A stretch of 64,000 bases of DNA. It comes from Parasponia andersonii (Eukaryota; Streptophyta; Magnoliopsida; Rosales; Cannabaceae). The DNA is taken from assembly GCA_002914805.1 (NCBI GenBank), contig JXTB01000071.1, positions 638,447-702,446 of the forward strand, given 5' to 3'. Positions within the stretch are counted from its first letter, which is position 1; the number at the start of each line of letters is the position of its first letter. The position numbers and the translations under genes were made by a program. Below the pieces are notes generated by a model. The model made no database searches. It saw only the letters and a program-made list of their open reading frames with translations, and had not been told where the DNA came from. Of this stretch, positions 1 to 11,552 are shown one piece after another.

Positions 1-410
1 GACTAAGAAGCCATCCTGATTGCAGTTCGCCTCTTGGTAATGCTAGAAGTTTGAGATCATAGTCTTTGGACTATTTGGATTTTTGTGTTAGCATTGAACC
101 ATGATTACTGCTTTCAAATTGTCTGTAAACTTATGCACGCCTTCCTGTTATTGGATATCTGTGGTGGATGATGATGATGATGATGATTGGTTTTAAAATT
201 AATTTCATGTTTTTAGGTGATCATTCAATCTAGGTTTAGTGGTGTATACGAACTGTGGGAGTGGTTCACGGGATGGAATTCCAAATGCTTTTATTTAAAT
301 AGACTGATTTTATAAAAACTAAAACTTTTGACACTTTTCAAATAAATTAAGGAATTTCCCACCAAGTGAAATTCTCCTTTTGCCACTAGCCCGGGTTTTG
401 GGTCGTGACA
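1..410. other. Intergenic, no gene seen
   Basis: AT-rich spacer with a short ATG/GAT repeat near 168-187. I see no open frame or RNA gene that can be supported. Confidence 0.5.
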
Positions 411-815
411 GAAATAGCTAGTATGAGTCCCCTACCACATCGTTTTTGCAGAAAGCGATGTGGTATTAAATAAAATAATATACTATATCACTTTCTGTAA
501 AAACAACGTGGTACGTAGTTCAACCACGTCCCTTATTTTATAAGCGACATGGTACGTACACCATTATCATGTTGTTTTCGTTTTTACAAAAAGCAACATA
601 ATATTAAATAAAATAATATATCACATCATTTTTAGTAAAAAAATGTGGTATGTGGTCCAATTACGTTACTTGTTACATAAGCGACATGATAAAACTTACA
701 ATCAAGTCGCTTTTAAATAATATAACGGAACATGAAACTTCAACTTTGTCACGTTTTTTTAAAAACAAAGTGATTTAAGTGGTTTATATTTTTAGCAGAG
801 GTTATTAAAAAATCA
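411..815. repeat. Transposon-like block of short inverted motifs
   Basis: The stretch holds many imperfect direct and inverted copies of a motif close to AAGCGATGTGGTA, for example around 440-472, 505-560 and 585-690, with AT spacers such as TTAAATAAAATAATATA repeated. Such clustered short repeats are usual in subterminal regions of plant CACTA-type DNA transposons. At 808 the text CACTAGT is present, but I cannot pair it with a second end. The class is therefore inferred and could be another fold-back family. Confidence 0.4.
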
Positions 816-2040
816 CTAGTCTGAAAATAGCAAGAATGGCTATATATGGTGTATTATTGAAGTGTCATTAATATTGCATGTTAAAGATGAAACGTACAAT
901 GGCTGTGATATAAAGTTGACCTATCAATACATTACTATTTACTGTTCCGTTTCTACCTTAACTCTCATTCAGTCTCCCACGAGAGACCGTGCTTCTGTTT
1001 GGCTCATTGACCACGTTTCTGTTACAATTGCTGCCATATACATGGTCAATAAAAATTAATGTTGAGGATGCATTTTTTTCGGCCAATATTTTAATGTACG
1101 AAGGATCCGCCAAGAGAAATGCTATTCTCATAATTGTAGGGACCATTCCGTACTTTTTTTAAAAATCTATCTATAAATATTATTTTATTTAATTAAAATT
1201 TATATAAACAGATAGCCATAAAAAGAGTATTATTAAAATTTTTTATGATAAACGAGTAGAGATAAAAAGAATATTATTAAATAATGTGTATTTATTATTA
1301 TTATTATTTTTAATTAATTAATATTATTACACACATTAGATAATATGATCTAACTGTTAAAAAAAATAGGTAAAAAATTACCTATTAAATTGGAACTCTA
1401 TATATATACACGTTTATATGTTATTTATGGAGCTTATTATGGGTAGGTACATATGTGGATTTAATCTCCAGAAACCGCTTTTAAGAAAAAAAAATCATAT
1501 TTTCTACAAAATTTATAGTCTTAGAATTATTCAAAGTAAACTAGAACATTTGATGGGAAAAATATTGGGAATTCACACAAGAAACAGGGTTCAAGAAATC
1601 ATGACCATTAAATCTTACAGGTTTTAGTTCGTTCAAATAGTCCCCTCTATATAAAAAGAACGAAAAATCAAGAATCATTCATTTCTCCATATAATAAACT
1701 TCAAAAGCTTGATAGGGGCTGATGGTAACGGCATATCAACTGAAAAAATGTCATCATGATCTAGCTTCCATCTCTTCCAAGTCGGTTTAAGTATATACTG
1801 TTTAAGTCTTCGAAGTTTACTTGAAATGTGTGGCCCGTACCTAATTGAAATTTCTTTTGGAATTTGAGATTAATTACAGATCATTGGCAACTAGTTTTTT
1901 TGATTAATCCACTATTATAGTATCACTTAGAGCCTGATTAGATAATATGATTAACGAAACGTTTTTATAATATGATTAGATCACTTGATCAGTGATCTGT
2001 TCTTGCCTCTTGATATTGAACTTACTATGTCTATACCTTT
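816..2040. other. Intergenic, no gene seen
   Basis: AT-rich DNA with only short chance open frames (for example 862-1059 and 1418-1627) that show no recognisable domain, biased codon use or splice context. Nothing further is supported. Confidence 0.5.
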
Positions 2041-3530
2041 GAGTCTCCATAAATAGTAGAGAAGATCGACGGTTGTGGAATTGCAATACTAACGGAAAAT
2101 ACTCGGCGAAGAGTGGCCATCGGTTACTTCTTGCTGAAAAGCTTCAGGAGGAGGGTCCGAGTTCCAACGAGGTTGCCCGATGGTGTAGAGTGCTTTGGAA
2201 AATGAATTTATCCCTCAAAGACCACCTCTTTACGTGGAGATTTTCCATGAAGCACTTCTGGTTTAAATCTCATTAGGGGAAAGATTAGTTCTAGCTACTA
2301 AAGAAACATAAAAACAAAAAACCTAGACTCCGTTCTCTTTCTCTGAAAAAAAAAAAAAAAACCTATATCGTCAAAATGTCGAATAAAGAGTGCTTAGGTC
2401 TCCTTCTTCGGTCTTTTCTACTCCTCCTTTATATTGTTCCTGATCTGTTTCTCCTTTGTATTATTCCTAATCTCTTTAAGGAATGAGAGTTTTTTTTTTT
2501 TTTTTTAATAAGTCCAAATTTAAATTTAGTTGTAGCACTATATTTGTGTTATACCATATTTGTGTGGATTTTGTACCACTTGATCTTTAATCTGTGTGAA
2601 TTTTAAATTTTATTTATTAGATCTTGAATTTGAATTTTTTTTTTATTTAGATTTATAATACGGATAGTTTGGTTTTTTTTTTTTTTCAGCAGAAATGGAT
2701 CTCTTTTGATGTTAGAATTATAGCTGCAAAGATTATAATCTAGTAGCAAGTGAATGTAATTATTTATTGGTGGTCCTTATTATTTTATTCTTTTGGAAAG
2801 TTATAGTAACTCACAATTTTTGTTGTAATTGTATTTGTAATCTACTTTTCGTCTAATTTTTTAAGAGTTTGAAATTATAATCTTGTACTTAATTGAAATT
2901 TTCTAGCTTTTATTAATATTATTACTTTTTGTAAGAGTTTGAAATTAAAATCTTGTACTTAATTGAAGTTTTCTAGCTTTTATTAATATTATTACTTTTT
3001 GTAATCAAAGCTTTCTAACTTTTATTAATATTATTACTTTGAGAAGTCCGATTTTGTCCAAAAAAACAAAAGATTAGTATTAGCTCCCTTTGTTGTCGCT
3101 GCCATATTTGAGGAAGAGTCCACTGCTAATCCCGTTTTCTCTTGCAAAGCCGCTCAGATTTTTTGGAAGTTAGAGGGTTTCTAGGAGATGATTAAACCAT
3201 ACTTGTGTGAAGATGTTCCAAGGATAGTCTTAGCCATTTTCAAGGCTTGTTCAAAGGAGAGACTTGAATCTTTTTGTATACTCTTGTGGAGCAACTGGAC
3301 GGAAAGAAATCATGCCGTTCATGGGTCTGGTCCTAGAGATGCTAAGGTGCCAGAGAATAGTGCTTTGAATTTCTTTATGGAGTTTCTTTCTTCTTGGCAC
3401 CCTTTGGAGAAGTTTGTTTCAACTACACCTCATTTTGTTTCAAACTTATTAGCTCTTCGGGAAGGTTTAAAGTTTGCTAGTTGTACTGGTTTCTCTCTCT
3501 ATTATGGTGAATGCATGCTTTGAAAGTGAT
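2041..3530 (+). pseudogene. Degraded LINE (non-LTR retrotransposon) 3' part
   Basis: Two fragments read as the C-terminal part of a plant LINE polyprotein. At 2073-2276 the translation contains NGKYSAKSGHRLL and later WKMNLSLKDHLFTW, the pattern of the zinc-binding reverse transcriptase domain (zf-RVT). At about 3120-3523 the text LWSNWTERNHAVHG is typical of the linker before the LINE RNase H domain, followed by a leucine-rich stretch. They are in the same orientation but separated by about 850 bp of AT-rich DNA holding a 70-bp tandem repeat, so the relic seems interrupted by later sequence. No intact reverse transcriptase core is seen. Assignment rests on motif recognition from memory of the family. 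Confidence 0.55.
2863..3043. repeat. 70-bp tandem repeat, about 2.6 copies
   Basis: Units beginning AAGAGTTTGAAATTA recur at 2863 and 2933, a 70-bp period. Each ends with TTTATTAATATTATTACTTT. A third, partial copy ends near 3043. It lies inside the insertion that splits the LINE relic. Confidence 0.8.
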
Positions 3531-4490
3531 CAATGGATTAAATTCGCATGTTCCTTCAGCCGAGTTAGCGGAGATTTTTTCTAACGGTCATATGTTACTT
3601 TTATTTGCTAACTGTGATTCATGTTGCTGTATCTTTCAGCTTTCCGAGTTAGCAGGATCTGTGTATTAGCATCTTTATCTTTCAGCTTTCCTAGAGACAT
3701 ATTCTGGGTAGACTCGCTTCCAATTTATATTTCATTTTTTTTTTCGTTTTTGATGATATGAATTAATAAATATTGTTCCCCTTTCGATTGAAGGGGTTTT
3801 TTTCCTTAAAAAACAAAGAAGAAAAATCTATGATGATTGATGCCCTTATATGTGCAAGTTTTGTAACAAAATATGCCAACTTTTCTTTTCCTATGGGGGT
3901 CTTGTGAGAGAGTGAATCCAGAGAGAGAAGACACATATAAGACCGCCTCATTTCAGTATTCTTTTCTGGAACCTTTTTTTTTTTTTTTTTTGGATTAAAT
4001 AAAGGGGAGGAGGGGGACTAGCCTTGCTCCCTCTTTTGGGCATGATGATAAGAACTCTAATCCCGTTTAGGAATATTTTCCAATATCCCACTAAAAAGTG
4101 AAGTGAGTTATCTGAATTATATCTGAACAACTAGCGAGAACAACATTCTGGAGGTAGAAGACAGTGCACTGAACTAACAAGTAGATACCTTTACATTTAA
4201 GATTCTCGAGGGAACCATCAGATTTGAACCCATGATCTCAAGTCTCAAAGATAATCACATCAGATTTGAACTCATGATCTCAAGCCTCAAGGATAACCAC
4301 ATTCCCGGTCGACCACTTGTTCAGTGAATCTCTGCAACTAGAATTAATGCTACACATATATCAAATTCTCATTGATAAAAAAGAATTCTTATGAGAGTCA
4401 ATTTCATTAAAATTCACAATTATCAATAACAAACCACGTGAAAAGCTTTTGAATAATTAAGCTCCTGAACAAAGCATAATTTTCGTTAGT
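3531..4490. other. Intergenic, no gene seen
   Basis: AT-rich spacer. One small 42-bp direct duplication starts at 4216 and 4258 (CATCAGATTTGAAC). A pyrimidine/T-run lies at about 3974-3992. No gene supported. Confidence 0.5.
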
Positions 4491-4494
4491 ATTA

Positions 4495-5035
4495 ATGACA
4501 AAAATGGTCTCTAAAGTATTTAATTTTGACAATTTGGTTCTCAAAATTTCAATTAGAGTAATTAAATCTCTAAATTTTTTAATTTGTAATAATTTGGTCT
4601 TAAACTGTCTAAATTGTAACCTGCTATTAAGTTTTGACAAAAAAATACACATGAAGAGTATGTGGTGACATCTGAAAATGTATTTGAAAAATAATTTGAG
4701 AATTTCAAGTATAAATACAAACAATCATAGAAAAATTTTCTATAAATTTGCAACTCCATGAATCATAAGAAATGCGAAAAATGTATCTTTTCTTCTCTCT
4801 AAATCTTTTTGTTCAATTTATGTTATTTTAAATACACTTTTAGATATTATAACATACTTTTCACTAGTGTTTTTCGTTATAAATTTAATAACTAGTTGCA
4901 ATTTAAACAATTTAAAGACCAAATTACTATAAATTAAAAAATTCAGAGATTTAATTATCACAAATGTGATAACGTGAGGTCCAAATTGACAAAGGTGAGA
5001 TAGTTTATGGAACATTTGTGCCATAAATCCTTTTT
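4495..5035. mobile_element. Fold-back MITE upstream of the PPR gene
   Basis: The arms 4495-4640 and 4880-5035 are imperfect reverse complements over more than 120 bases. For instance TAATTAAATCTCT near 4560 pairs with the complement of AGAGATTTAATTA near 4947, and TAATTTGGTCTT near 4591 pairs with AAGACCAAATTA near 4915. About 240 bp of AT-rich DNA lies between the arms. No transposase is encoded, so it is a non-autonomous fold-back or MITE. The family is unassigned. It ends about 130 bp before the PPR start codon, so it may lie in that promoter. Confidence 0.65.
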
Positions 5036-5165
5036 CGCTATAGGGTTCATTTCTACTGTTTGTAGTTCAAAGACGCGGGAAACAAATATAATGTACGATC
5101 AAAACCCAATATGACTTCCTAAACCAAAACCTCATTTTACCAAATCTGAATCTGATTAGGCTGTC

Positions 5166-7013
5166 ATGAGCTCATTAAGGTGCATTGCGAAACACCCAAG
5201 CATGACCCTGGTAGACTCACTCACCACAGTCAAGGAGCTCAAGCAAATCCATGCTCAACTGCTAGTTAACGGTCATCTTAACGACCATGTCCTATTGGGC
5301 CAATTCGTCGCCACCATAGCCCTTCGCAACTCCAGAAATCTCCAATATTCGGACCAAGTTCTGGGCCATTACGAGACCCCAACGCTCTTCACTTTCAACT
5401 CCATGATCAGAGCTTACTCCAGAAGCTCCACCCCTCAGAACAGCTTTCACTTTTACAACAGGATTCTCCGCTCTGCTCACGGTCTTTCCCCTGATAATTA
5501 CACCTTCAATTTCATGGTTCGCACTTGTGCCCAGCTTGCGGCACGTGAGACTGGTCCGTCGGTCCATGGTGCGATCGTGAAACATGGGTTTGAGGCTGAC
5601 CCACACGTCCAAACTGGGTTGATTTTCATGTACGCCGAATTGGGTTGCTTGGGTTCGTGTCATAAGGTGTTTGGAGAGATTCCTGAGCCGGATGTAGTGT
5701 GTCAGACGGCTATGGTGAGTGCCTCTGCGAAATGTGGTGACGTTAGTTTTGCGCGGGAGCTGTTTGATGAAATGCCGGAGAGAGACCCTATTGCTTGGAA
5801 TGCTATGATTGCGGGGTATGCCCAATGCGGGAAGTCGAGGGAGGCATTGGGTTTGTTTTACTTGATGCAAATGGAGGGTGTGAAGGTGAATGAGGTTTCT
5901 ATGGTCTCTGTTCTATCTGCATGTTCCCACTTAGGGGCATTGGATCAGGGGAGATGGGCTCATGCGTACATTGAGAAAAACAAGTTGAGAATGACGGTAA
6001 CTTTGGGGACTGCACTTATTGACATGTACTCTAAATGTGGGGCCATGAACAAGGCCATGGAAGTGTTCTGGGGAATGAAGGAAAAGAACGTATACACATG
6101 GAGTAGTGCCATGGGAGGGCTAGCCATGAATGGGTTTGGAGAGAAGTGTCTTGAGCTCTTTTCCCTCATGAAACAAGACAGGGTCCGGCCAAATGAAGTA
6201 ACATTTGTTTCAGTTTTGAGGGGTTGTAGTGTGGTTGGACTAGTTGAGGAAGGTCATGAGCATTTTAACTCAATGAAACCAGTATACGGAATTGAACCTG
6301 AAATTGAGCATTTCGGGTGCTTGGTTGATTTATATGGTCGAGCTGGGCGTTTAGTTGAAGCCCTGAATGTAATCAATAGCATGCCTATGACACCTCATGC
6401 TGCTGCTTGGGGTGCTTTGCTTAATGCCTGTAGAATGTACAAGAATTGGGAGTTGGGTGAGTTTGCCTCGAGAAAGATTGTAGAGCTGGAGTCCAAGAAC
6501 CATGGTGCTTATGTGCTTTTGTCAAATATATATGCAGAGTCAAAGAAGTGGGATGGAGTTGGTAACGTGCGGCAAGTTATGAAGGCCAGAGGTGTTAGGA
6601 AGATTCCTGGTTGTAGTGTTATTGAGGTTGATGGTGAGGTTCATGAATTCTTTGTCGGGGACAAATCCCATCCTAGATACAATGAGATTGAGATAATGTT
6701 AGGAGAGATCTCTAGGCAGCTGAAATTATTCGGTTACGTGGTGAATACTAATCCAGTGCTCTTTGATATAGAAGAGGAAGAGAAAGAGGATGCTTTGTGT
6801 AAACATAGTGAGAAGGTGGCAATTGCTTTTGGTTTGATCAGTTTAAGGGAAGGTGTTCCAATTAGGATTGTGAAGAACCTCAGGGTCTGTTGGGATTGTC
6901 ATGAAGTCACAAAAATGATATCGAAAATTTTCAACAGAGAGATTATTGTTAGAGATAGGAATAGGTTTCATCATTTTCAAGATGGCGAGTGTTCTTGCAA
7001 TGGTTATTGGTGA
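5166..7013 (+). CDS. PLS-class PPR protein with E and DYW-type domains
   Basis: A 615-residue, single-exon protein. Repeated 31-36-residue PPR units run from about residue 70 to 405 (examples: TFNSMIRAYSRS near 76, AWNAMIAGYAQCG near 210, GTALIDMYSKCG near 281, VYTWSSAMGGLAMNG near 309). They are followed by an E/E+ region around 410-500 with GAYVLLSNIYAE and PGCSVIEVDGEVHEFF. The C-terminal DYW cytidine-deaminase-like domain has the zinc and catalytic motif HSE at 547-549, CxxCH at 575-579 and CSC near 609-611. The final tripeptide is GYW instead of DYW. Such proteins normally bind organellar RNA in sequence-specific fashion and direct C-to-U editing; the target here is unknown. From memory it resembles Arabidopsis At5g40405, which also ends in a variant triplet. 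The ATG at 5166 gives the expected length and no upstream in-frame extension is needed. Confidence 0.95.
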   Translation: MSSLRCIAKHPSMTLVDSLTTVKELKQIHAQLLVNGHLNDHVLLGQFVATIALRNSRNLQYSDQVLGHYETPTLFTFNSMIRAYSRSSTPQNSFHFYNRILRSAHGLSPDNYTFNFMVRTCAQLAARETGPSVHGAIVKHGFEADPHVQTGLIFMYAELGCLGSCHKVFGEIPEPDVVCQTAMVSASAKCGDVSFARELFDEMPERDPIAWNAMIAGYAQCGKSREALGLFYLMQMEGVKVNEVSMVSVLSACSHLGALDQGRWAHAYIEKNKLRMTVTLGTALIDMYSKCGAMNKAMEVFWGMKEKNVYTWSSAMGGLAMNGFGEKCLELFSLMKQDRVRPNEVTFVSVLRGCSVVGLVEEGHEHFNSMKPVYGIEPEIEHFGCLVDLYGRAGRLVEALNVINSMPMTPHAAAWGALLNACRMYKNWELGEFASRKIVELESKNHGAYVLLSNIYAESKKWDGVGNVRQVMKARGVRKIPGCSVIEVDGEVHEFFVGDKSHPRYNEIEIMLGEISRQLKLFGYVVNTNPVLFDIEEEEKEDALCKHSEKVAIAFGLISLREGVPIRIVKNLRVCWDCHEVTKMISKIFNREIIVRDRNRFHHFQDGECSCNGYW

Positions 7014-8800
7014 GACAAATTTGTTAAGTTTCATTCCCTTTACTGAGAGAAGATTTTGTTTATTCTTCATGTCCTTCATAATTTTGTTTTATTCCCAAAG
7101 TTATCAAGGAAATACTACTTATACAGTCTTTCTTGGACCTTCAGTTTTGGAATTATTATGTTCTAGCAATAAAATATCAGGTTTAGAATCATTTTTATTT
7201 GATAGACGGATATTTTCTGCTGTACTCAATGATTGAAGCCGACAACTACTTTTCATTTCTGGTTTAAATGCTTTCATCAGGTAAAGGCCAACATCGCCTA
7301 TTGGAAACAATTTATTCCATGCAGAGTAATATATGTAGTCATATCTGGACTTCTATTCCAAAAAAGATATTTCCAACAGTACATTATATATGGCTTTAGC
7401 TTCACTAAGTTCCCAAAAATGAAATCGACGACCAGGGAAACGTGTTTCTTTTGTATGTATTCAAGGTTTATTTCATCATTCCTAAAGTTACAAAGGAAAA
7501 TGAAGTATTCACTGCGATAGCAACACTGGAAAACTCTGCTTTCTGATCTGAAATGTACAGACCACGAAGAGTAGTTTTAGTAGAAGCATTTTTAAGTACT
7601 AACTTCTCCCAGAGAAGTTGTATTTGTCTTATACATCAGAGAATATTCTATTGGTCAATTGAGAAATTAGAGCCTGAGAGTATAGCGAAACGTCACAAAA
7701 CCATAGTACAATTTCTTAATTGTTATGGATTAAAAAAACCTAATTCTGAAGCACGAAAGCAATAATAAACAATGCAAGAACAAAAATAAACAAGCAAATG
7801 GCAAACCCAAGTTTATAGTAATTCACTCTTAACGTTGAGTTACATTCAATTGCCGCTGCAAATTTTCACTCTAACGAAGAACAATTAAAGCACAAACTAC
7901 TATTAAGTGATCTCACACCTCTCATACTCTACAAAATTGATTTATGTTCACTCTTTCGTCTTTCTATTAAGCCAGCTCCCAAAATCCTTTATGTGGTATC
8001 CCAATTAAAAAAACAAATACCCATATACTTCTATTAACAAAATAAATAAAGAAATATGTCTATCCGCGTTTGGACGAGACAAGTGTATAATATAATTAGG
8101 CTCCATAATATATCATCTTTTCATACTTTTTCAAATAACCAAGTCTGAATAACTGTCTAATTAAGATAACCAACGTAAGAAAAAAAACGTAAGACTAATG
8201 CATGTGAGATTGATTTTTGACAAGACGAAACATATTCTGTTCAAACTATGATCCATAGCCGTTTAAATTGAAATAGCGTTTGAAGTTGAAGCCAAAATGT
8301 GAAAAAATAAGACTTCCCGGAAGGAAAAAAAAAATCTAACAAGCGTGTATGAAATAGCAAAATGTCACATCTTCATGGCTTAATTCCCGTTTAGTGGGTT
8401 GCCTTTTTGGTCAGTGATAAACTTGGACTAAAAGCTGGATTTCTTCCCTGATTTTTTTTAAAAAAAAAAAAACATATAAAAATTTTTGTGACATGACCTC
8501 TCACTACACACTCTACCACTAGACAACGAATTTTTCGATTAATAAATCGAGAAAAAAACTATTTAGAAAGTAAAATAAAATAAAATTCAACTTTGAGTTT
8601 GCCGGTTAGGTTTCAACAACAATGTATTTTGCCTTTTGCTCTGTATTATCGATCTTCAACACTGCTGAGGGGACTCAAATTTGATTGAATTTGAAGTTTG
8701 ACCGTATCCTGAGAGGGGTCCCTTGAAAACTTCTCTTTGCCAACTCTTAATATAAAAGAATACCATGGATATAATTAGAGATATATAAACACATATATCA

Positions 8801-8806
<6 letters not shown>

Positions 8807-8843
<37 letters not shown>
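8807..8843. repeat. (TA)n microsatellite
   Basis: Uninterrupted TA dinucleotide run of about 18 units. Confidence 0.95.
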
Positions 8844-8845
<2 letters not shown>

Positions 8846-9013
8846 TACTGTCTGCACTCCAACTTGGACGGTTACTACCGATAATCTAGTAGACTCTAAG
8901 TATCTATTGTATAAGAAATCTCATCTCGGTAATTCAAAGGCATTTGAGGTGTTGGCATGCTCCAAAGTAGTGAACATAGTCTCTATATATGTAATAGATT
9001 AATATGTCACCTG

Positions 9014-9069
<56 letters not shown>
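9014..9069. repeat. (TA)n microsatellite
   Basis: Uninterrupted TA dinucleotide run of about 28 units, among the longest in the window. Confidence 0.95.
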
Positions 9070-9071
<2 letters not shown>

Positions 9072-9604
9072 AATACATTCCCTTATTTTATATTGTCACT
9101 GGGTGAACTTGAACCCTATATCCTATATATCAAGAGGCCTCATCACAAGAACAACAATATGAAATAATGGGAATTTGCAGCATATTTATAACTTTGTATA
9201 TAGTGTTTTGCCTGAAAATATATGCTACAGTTAGTAACTGATATAAGCAAGAGAATATTTTCTACGTGATCTCTTTTCACTAGAATATTTACCTTACAAT
9301 CTGCCGATGAAGATATTTCAACTATGGGTTGTGTTCCACATCAGTTAATGAGCTTGAAGAAATGAACTCCTGTTTACTTCAAAGAGCCTCTTAGGTAATA
9401 GTCATACACATTTGAAAAAAGTGTGCCTAAATTTACTTTGATTGGTAACCATATTATATATCTCTAATATTGAGATTTAAGATTCTCCCTAACTTTTATT
9501 AAAACAAAACATTATGTTTCTTTCCGAAAATGGAAAAAAGAGAAAGAAAAATTAAACAAAAAAGAGTGACATTGATGAAATGGGCCAAGGCATCGTTAGG
9601 TTAA

Positions 9605-11552
9605 GGGAAATTGACCTGGGTAGTTTAAATTTGGGTTAAATTTATTTTTTTAGTTCATTTTTCTAAATGACATTTTTAATACTTCTTATGTAGCAAAAAA
9701 TCTAAAATGCCCTTGACTTGACTAGTCCCTGTTAGAGCTTTTGAGCTCTATTTTTTTCTTTGTTTTTCTTCAATTTTTTTAATTAAAAAAAAAACTATAT
9801 AAGGAAAATAAAAGAGAAAGCGCTGTGCAAGAATAAAGTGACAAGTTCTCTATTATTTGTTACTGCTCATCACAAATTTATAACTTCGAGTCATACTAAA
9901 ATAAGTAATTTGTGTAGAAACATGAACTCTGTGACTAAATATATCAATATGAATCATGAGGTGTGAGGCGTGTTTTTTATTATTTGTTACTGTTCGTCAC
10001 AAATATATGATTTTAAGTCACACTAAAATTTAAAATATTTCAAATAAGATGTATACATTTAATAAAAATTTATCATAAATTAAAATTCGATTACAGATTG
10101 TCAAGTCATCCATTGAGTTTTAATTACTGAAAAATAAAAATGTAGTTATGAAAATATATATTATCATTATTAACTCATGACTATCACAAAAGTATGTGAC
10201 CCTAAGTCACAAATTATCTGACTCTAGGTCATATATACTAATCACAGACTTTAAAATAATAATAATCACACGTGGCTTCTTGAATGACTTTTTGGTCTAT
10301 GATTAGTTGTATGTAAAGAGATCAGATTCTTGCATGTTTACCTATTATGCCCATGTTATTATCGTCCCCACTTATTATTATAATTCAGAAAAATAACAAC
10401 ATTGCCCATATTTGCAAAAACAAAAATATGGATCTAAGTTTAACCAGCAAATTATGTGATAAGTTCTCACAATGTTAATTTACGATGTAAAAAAAACTGT
10501 GATCATGAGTACTCTCACACTTGTGACAAACAATCATAATATTTTGATTACTTTCAAACACAAAGTTATTAATAATGGAAAATAAACTCAGATAAGATGT
10601 TATAAAAACTTTCACACAATTGTGATGCCTTCTAATCACACAAAAGTCTCATAAATTAAGATATTGAAATAGAATGACACACTGTGATAATCTGTCACAA
10701 AATATTGGTAGCCAGCCAAATATATATTAATAATGTCATAAATCTATATGTGTACCCCATGATCAAATATTTATTTAAGACAGATCTGGAAGGAAAAAAT
10801 ATTTTTATTCATTACACTGAGTATTTTGACATATTGTCACACAAATTTTGACAATAAATGATACAAATTGTGACTTTCAACATATACCCGACAAAAATTT
10901 TAAGCAAATATATTTTTATTTGTTTTAGTTACTAGATCCATAATATATGATCTTGTACAACTATTACACACTTAGTTTTAATCCCTAATAAGAATAAACC
11001 TGAAATAAGACAAAAATATACCTTCTTTTTCAAACAAATTGCAAAGAACAAATTGGATATAAAATGAAGAACATATGGAAGATCGGAGACAATAGATGGT
11101 AAGAAAATGGAAAAGTTTGTATCTGAACTAGAGAGAAATGATGGTAGAGGAGAATGGAACTGAACCAAAAAGAAAAAAATGAGCAGAGAAGTTTCAAACT
11201 GAACCAGAGAGAGAGAGAGAGGCAGAAAAGTTTTAAGCTTAACTAGAGAGAGAAGGATAGATCTGGGTTTGGAGAGAAGATAGAGAGATGTCCAGCTATG
11301 GGTTTTAGCAGGAGCAATGGTAAATTTAGAAGGGAAAATAGTAGAAAAAAAGAGAAAAGTAGAGAATATGAGAGAAAATTAGATAATTTTTGACTAAAAA
11401 ATAAAGTGTCATAAGGGTATTTTTGGAACAATATTTTTTCTCTCTCCAAAATACAAATAAAAAGTTATTTTTTGCAACTATAAAAGTCATTTTAAAAAAA
11501 TAAACTAAAAAGTCAATTTGGCCTAAAATTGAACTATGCACTTAAATTTCCT
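9605..11552. mobile_element. Non-autonomous element with long TIRs, Mutator-like
   Basis: The left end GGGAAATTGACCTGGG and the complement of the right end, AGGAAATTTAAGTGC, begin inverted repeats that can be followed for more than 100 bases. Both share a TTTTTTAGTT-like block, then AAATGAC and GCAAAAAAT. The flanking 9-mers are TTAGGTTAA (9596-9604) and ATAAGTTAA (11553-11561), 7 of 9 identical, which fits a decayed 9-bp target duplication of the Mutator type. The interior holds many scattered TCACA/TGTGA motifs (9860-10880) and no transposase frame, so it cannot move by itself. A short relative with the same terminus is at 46693-46921. Confidence 0.7.

Larger units (their letters stand above)
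7014..9604. other. Intergenic downstream of PPR gene; TA microsatellites
   Basis: The first few hundred bases are probably 3' UTR of the PPR gene, but no clear poly(A) signal can be singled out. The rest is AT-rich with two long (TA)n tracts at 8807-8843 and 9014-9069. Short open frames (7233-7520, 7553-7765) show no recognisable product. Confidence 0.5.

Noticed and set aside
5292..5870. 192-codon frame opposite the PPR gene
   Set aside because: Shadow of the PPR coding frame; no domain and no leader.
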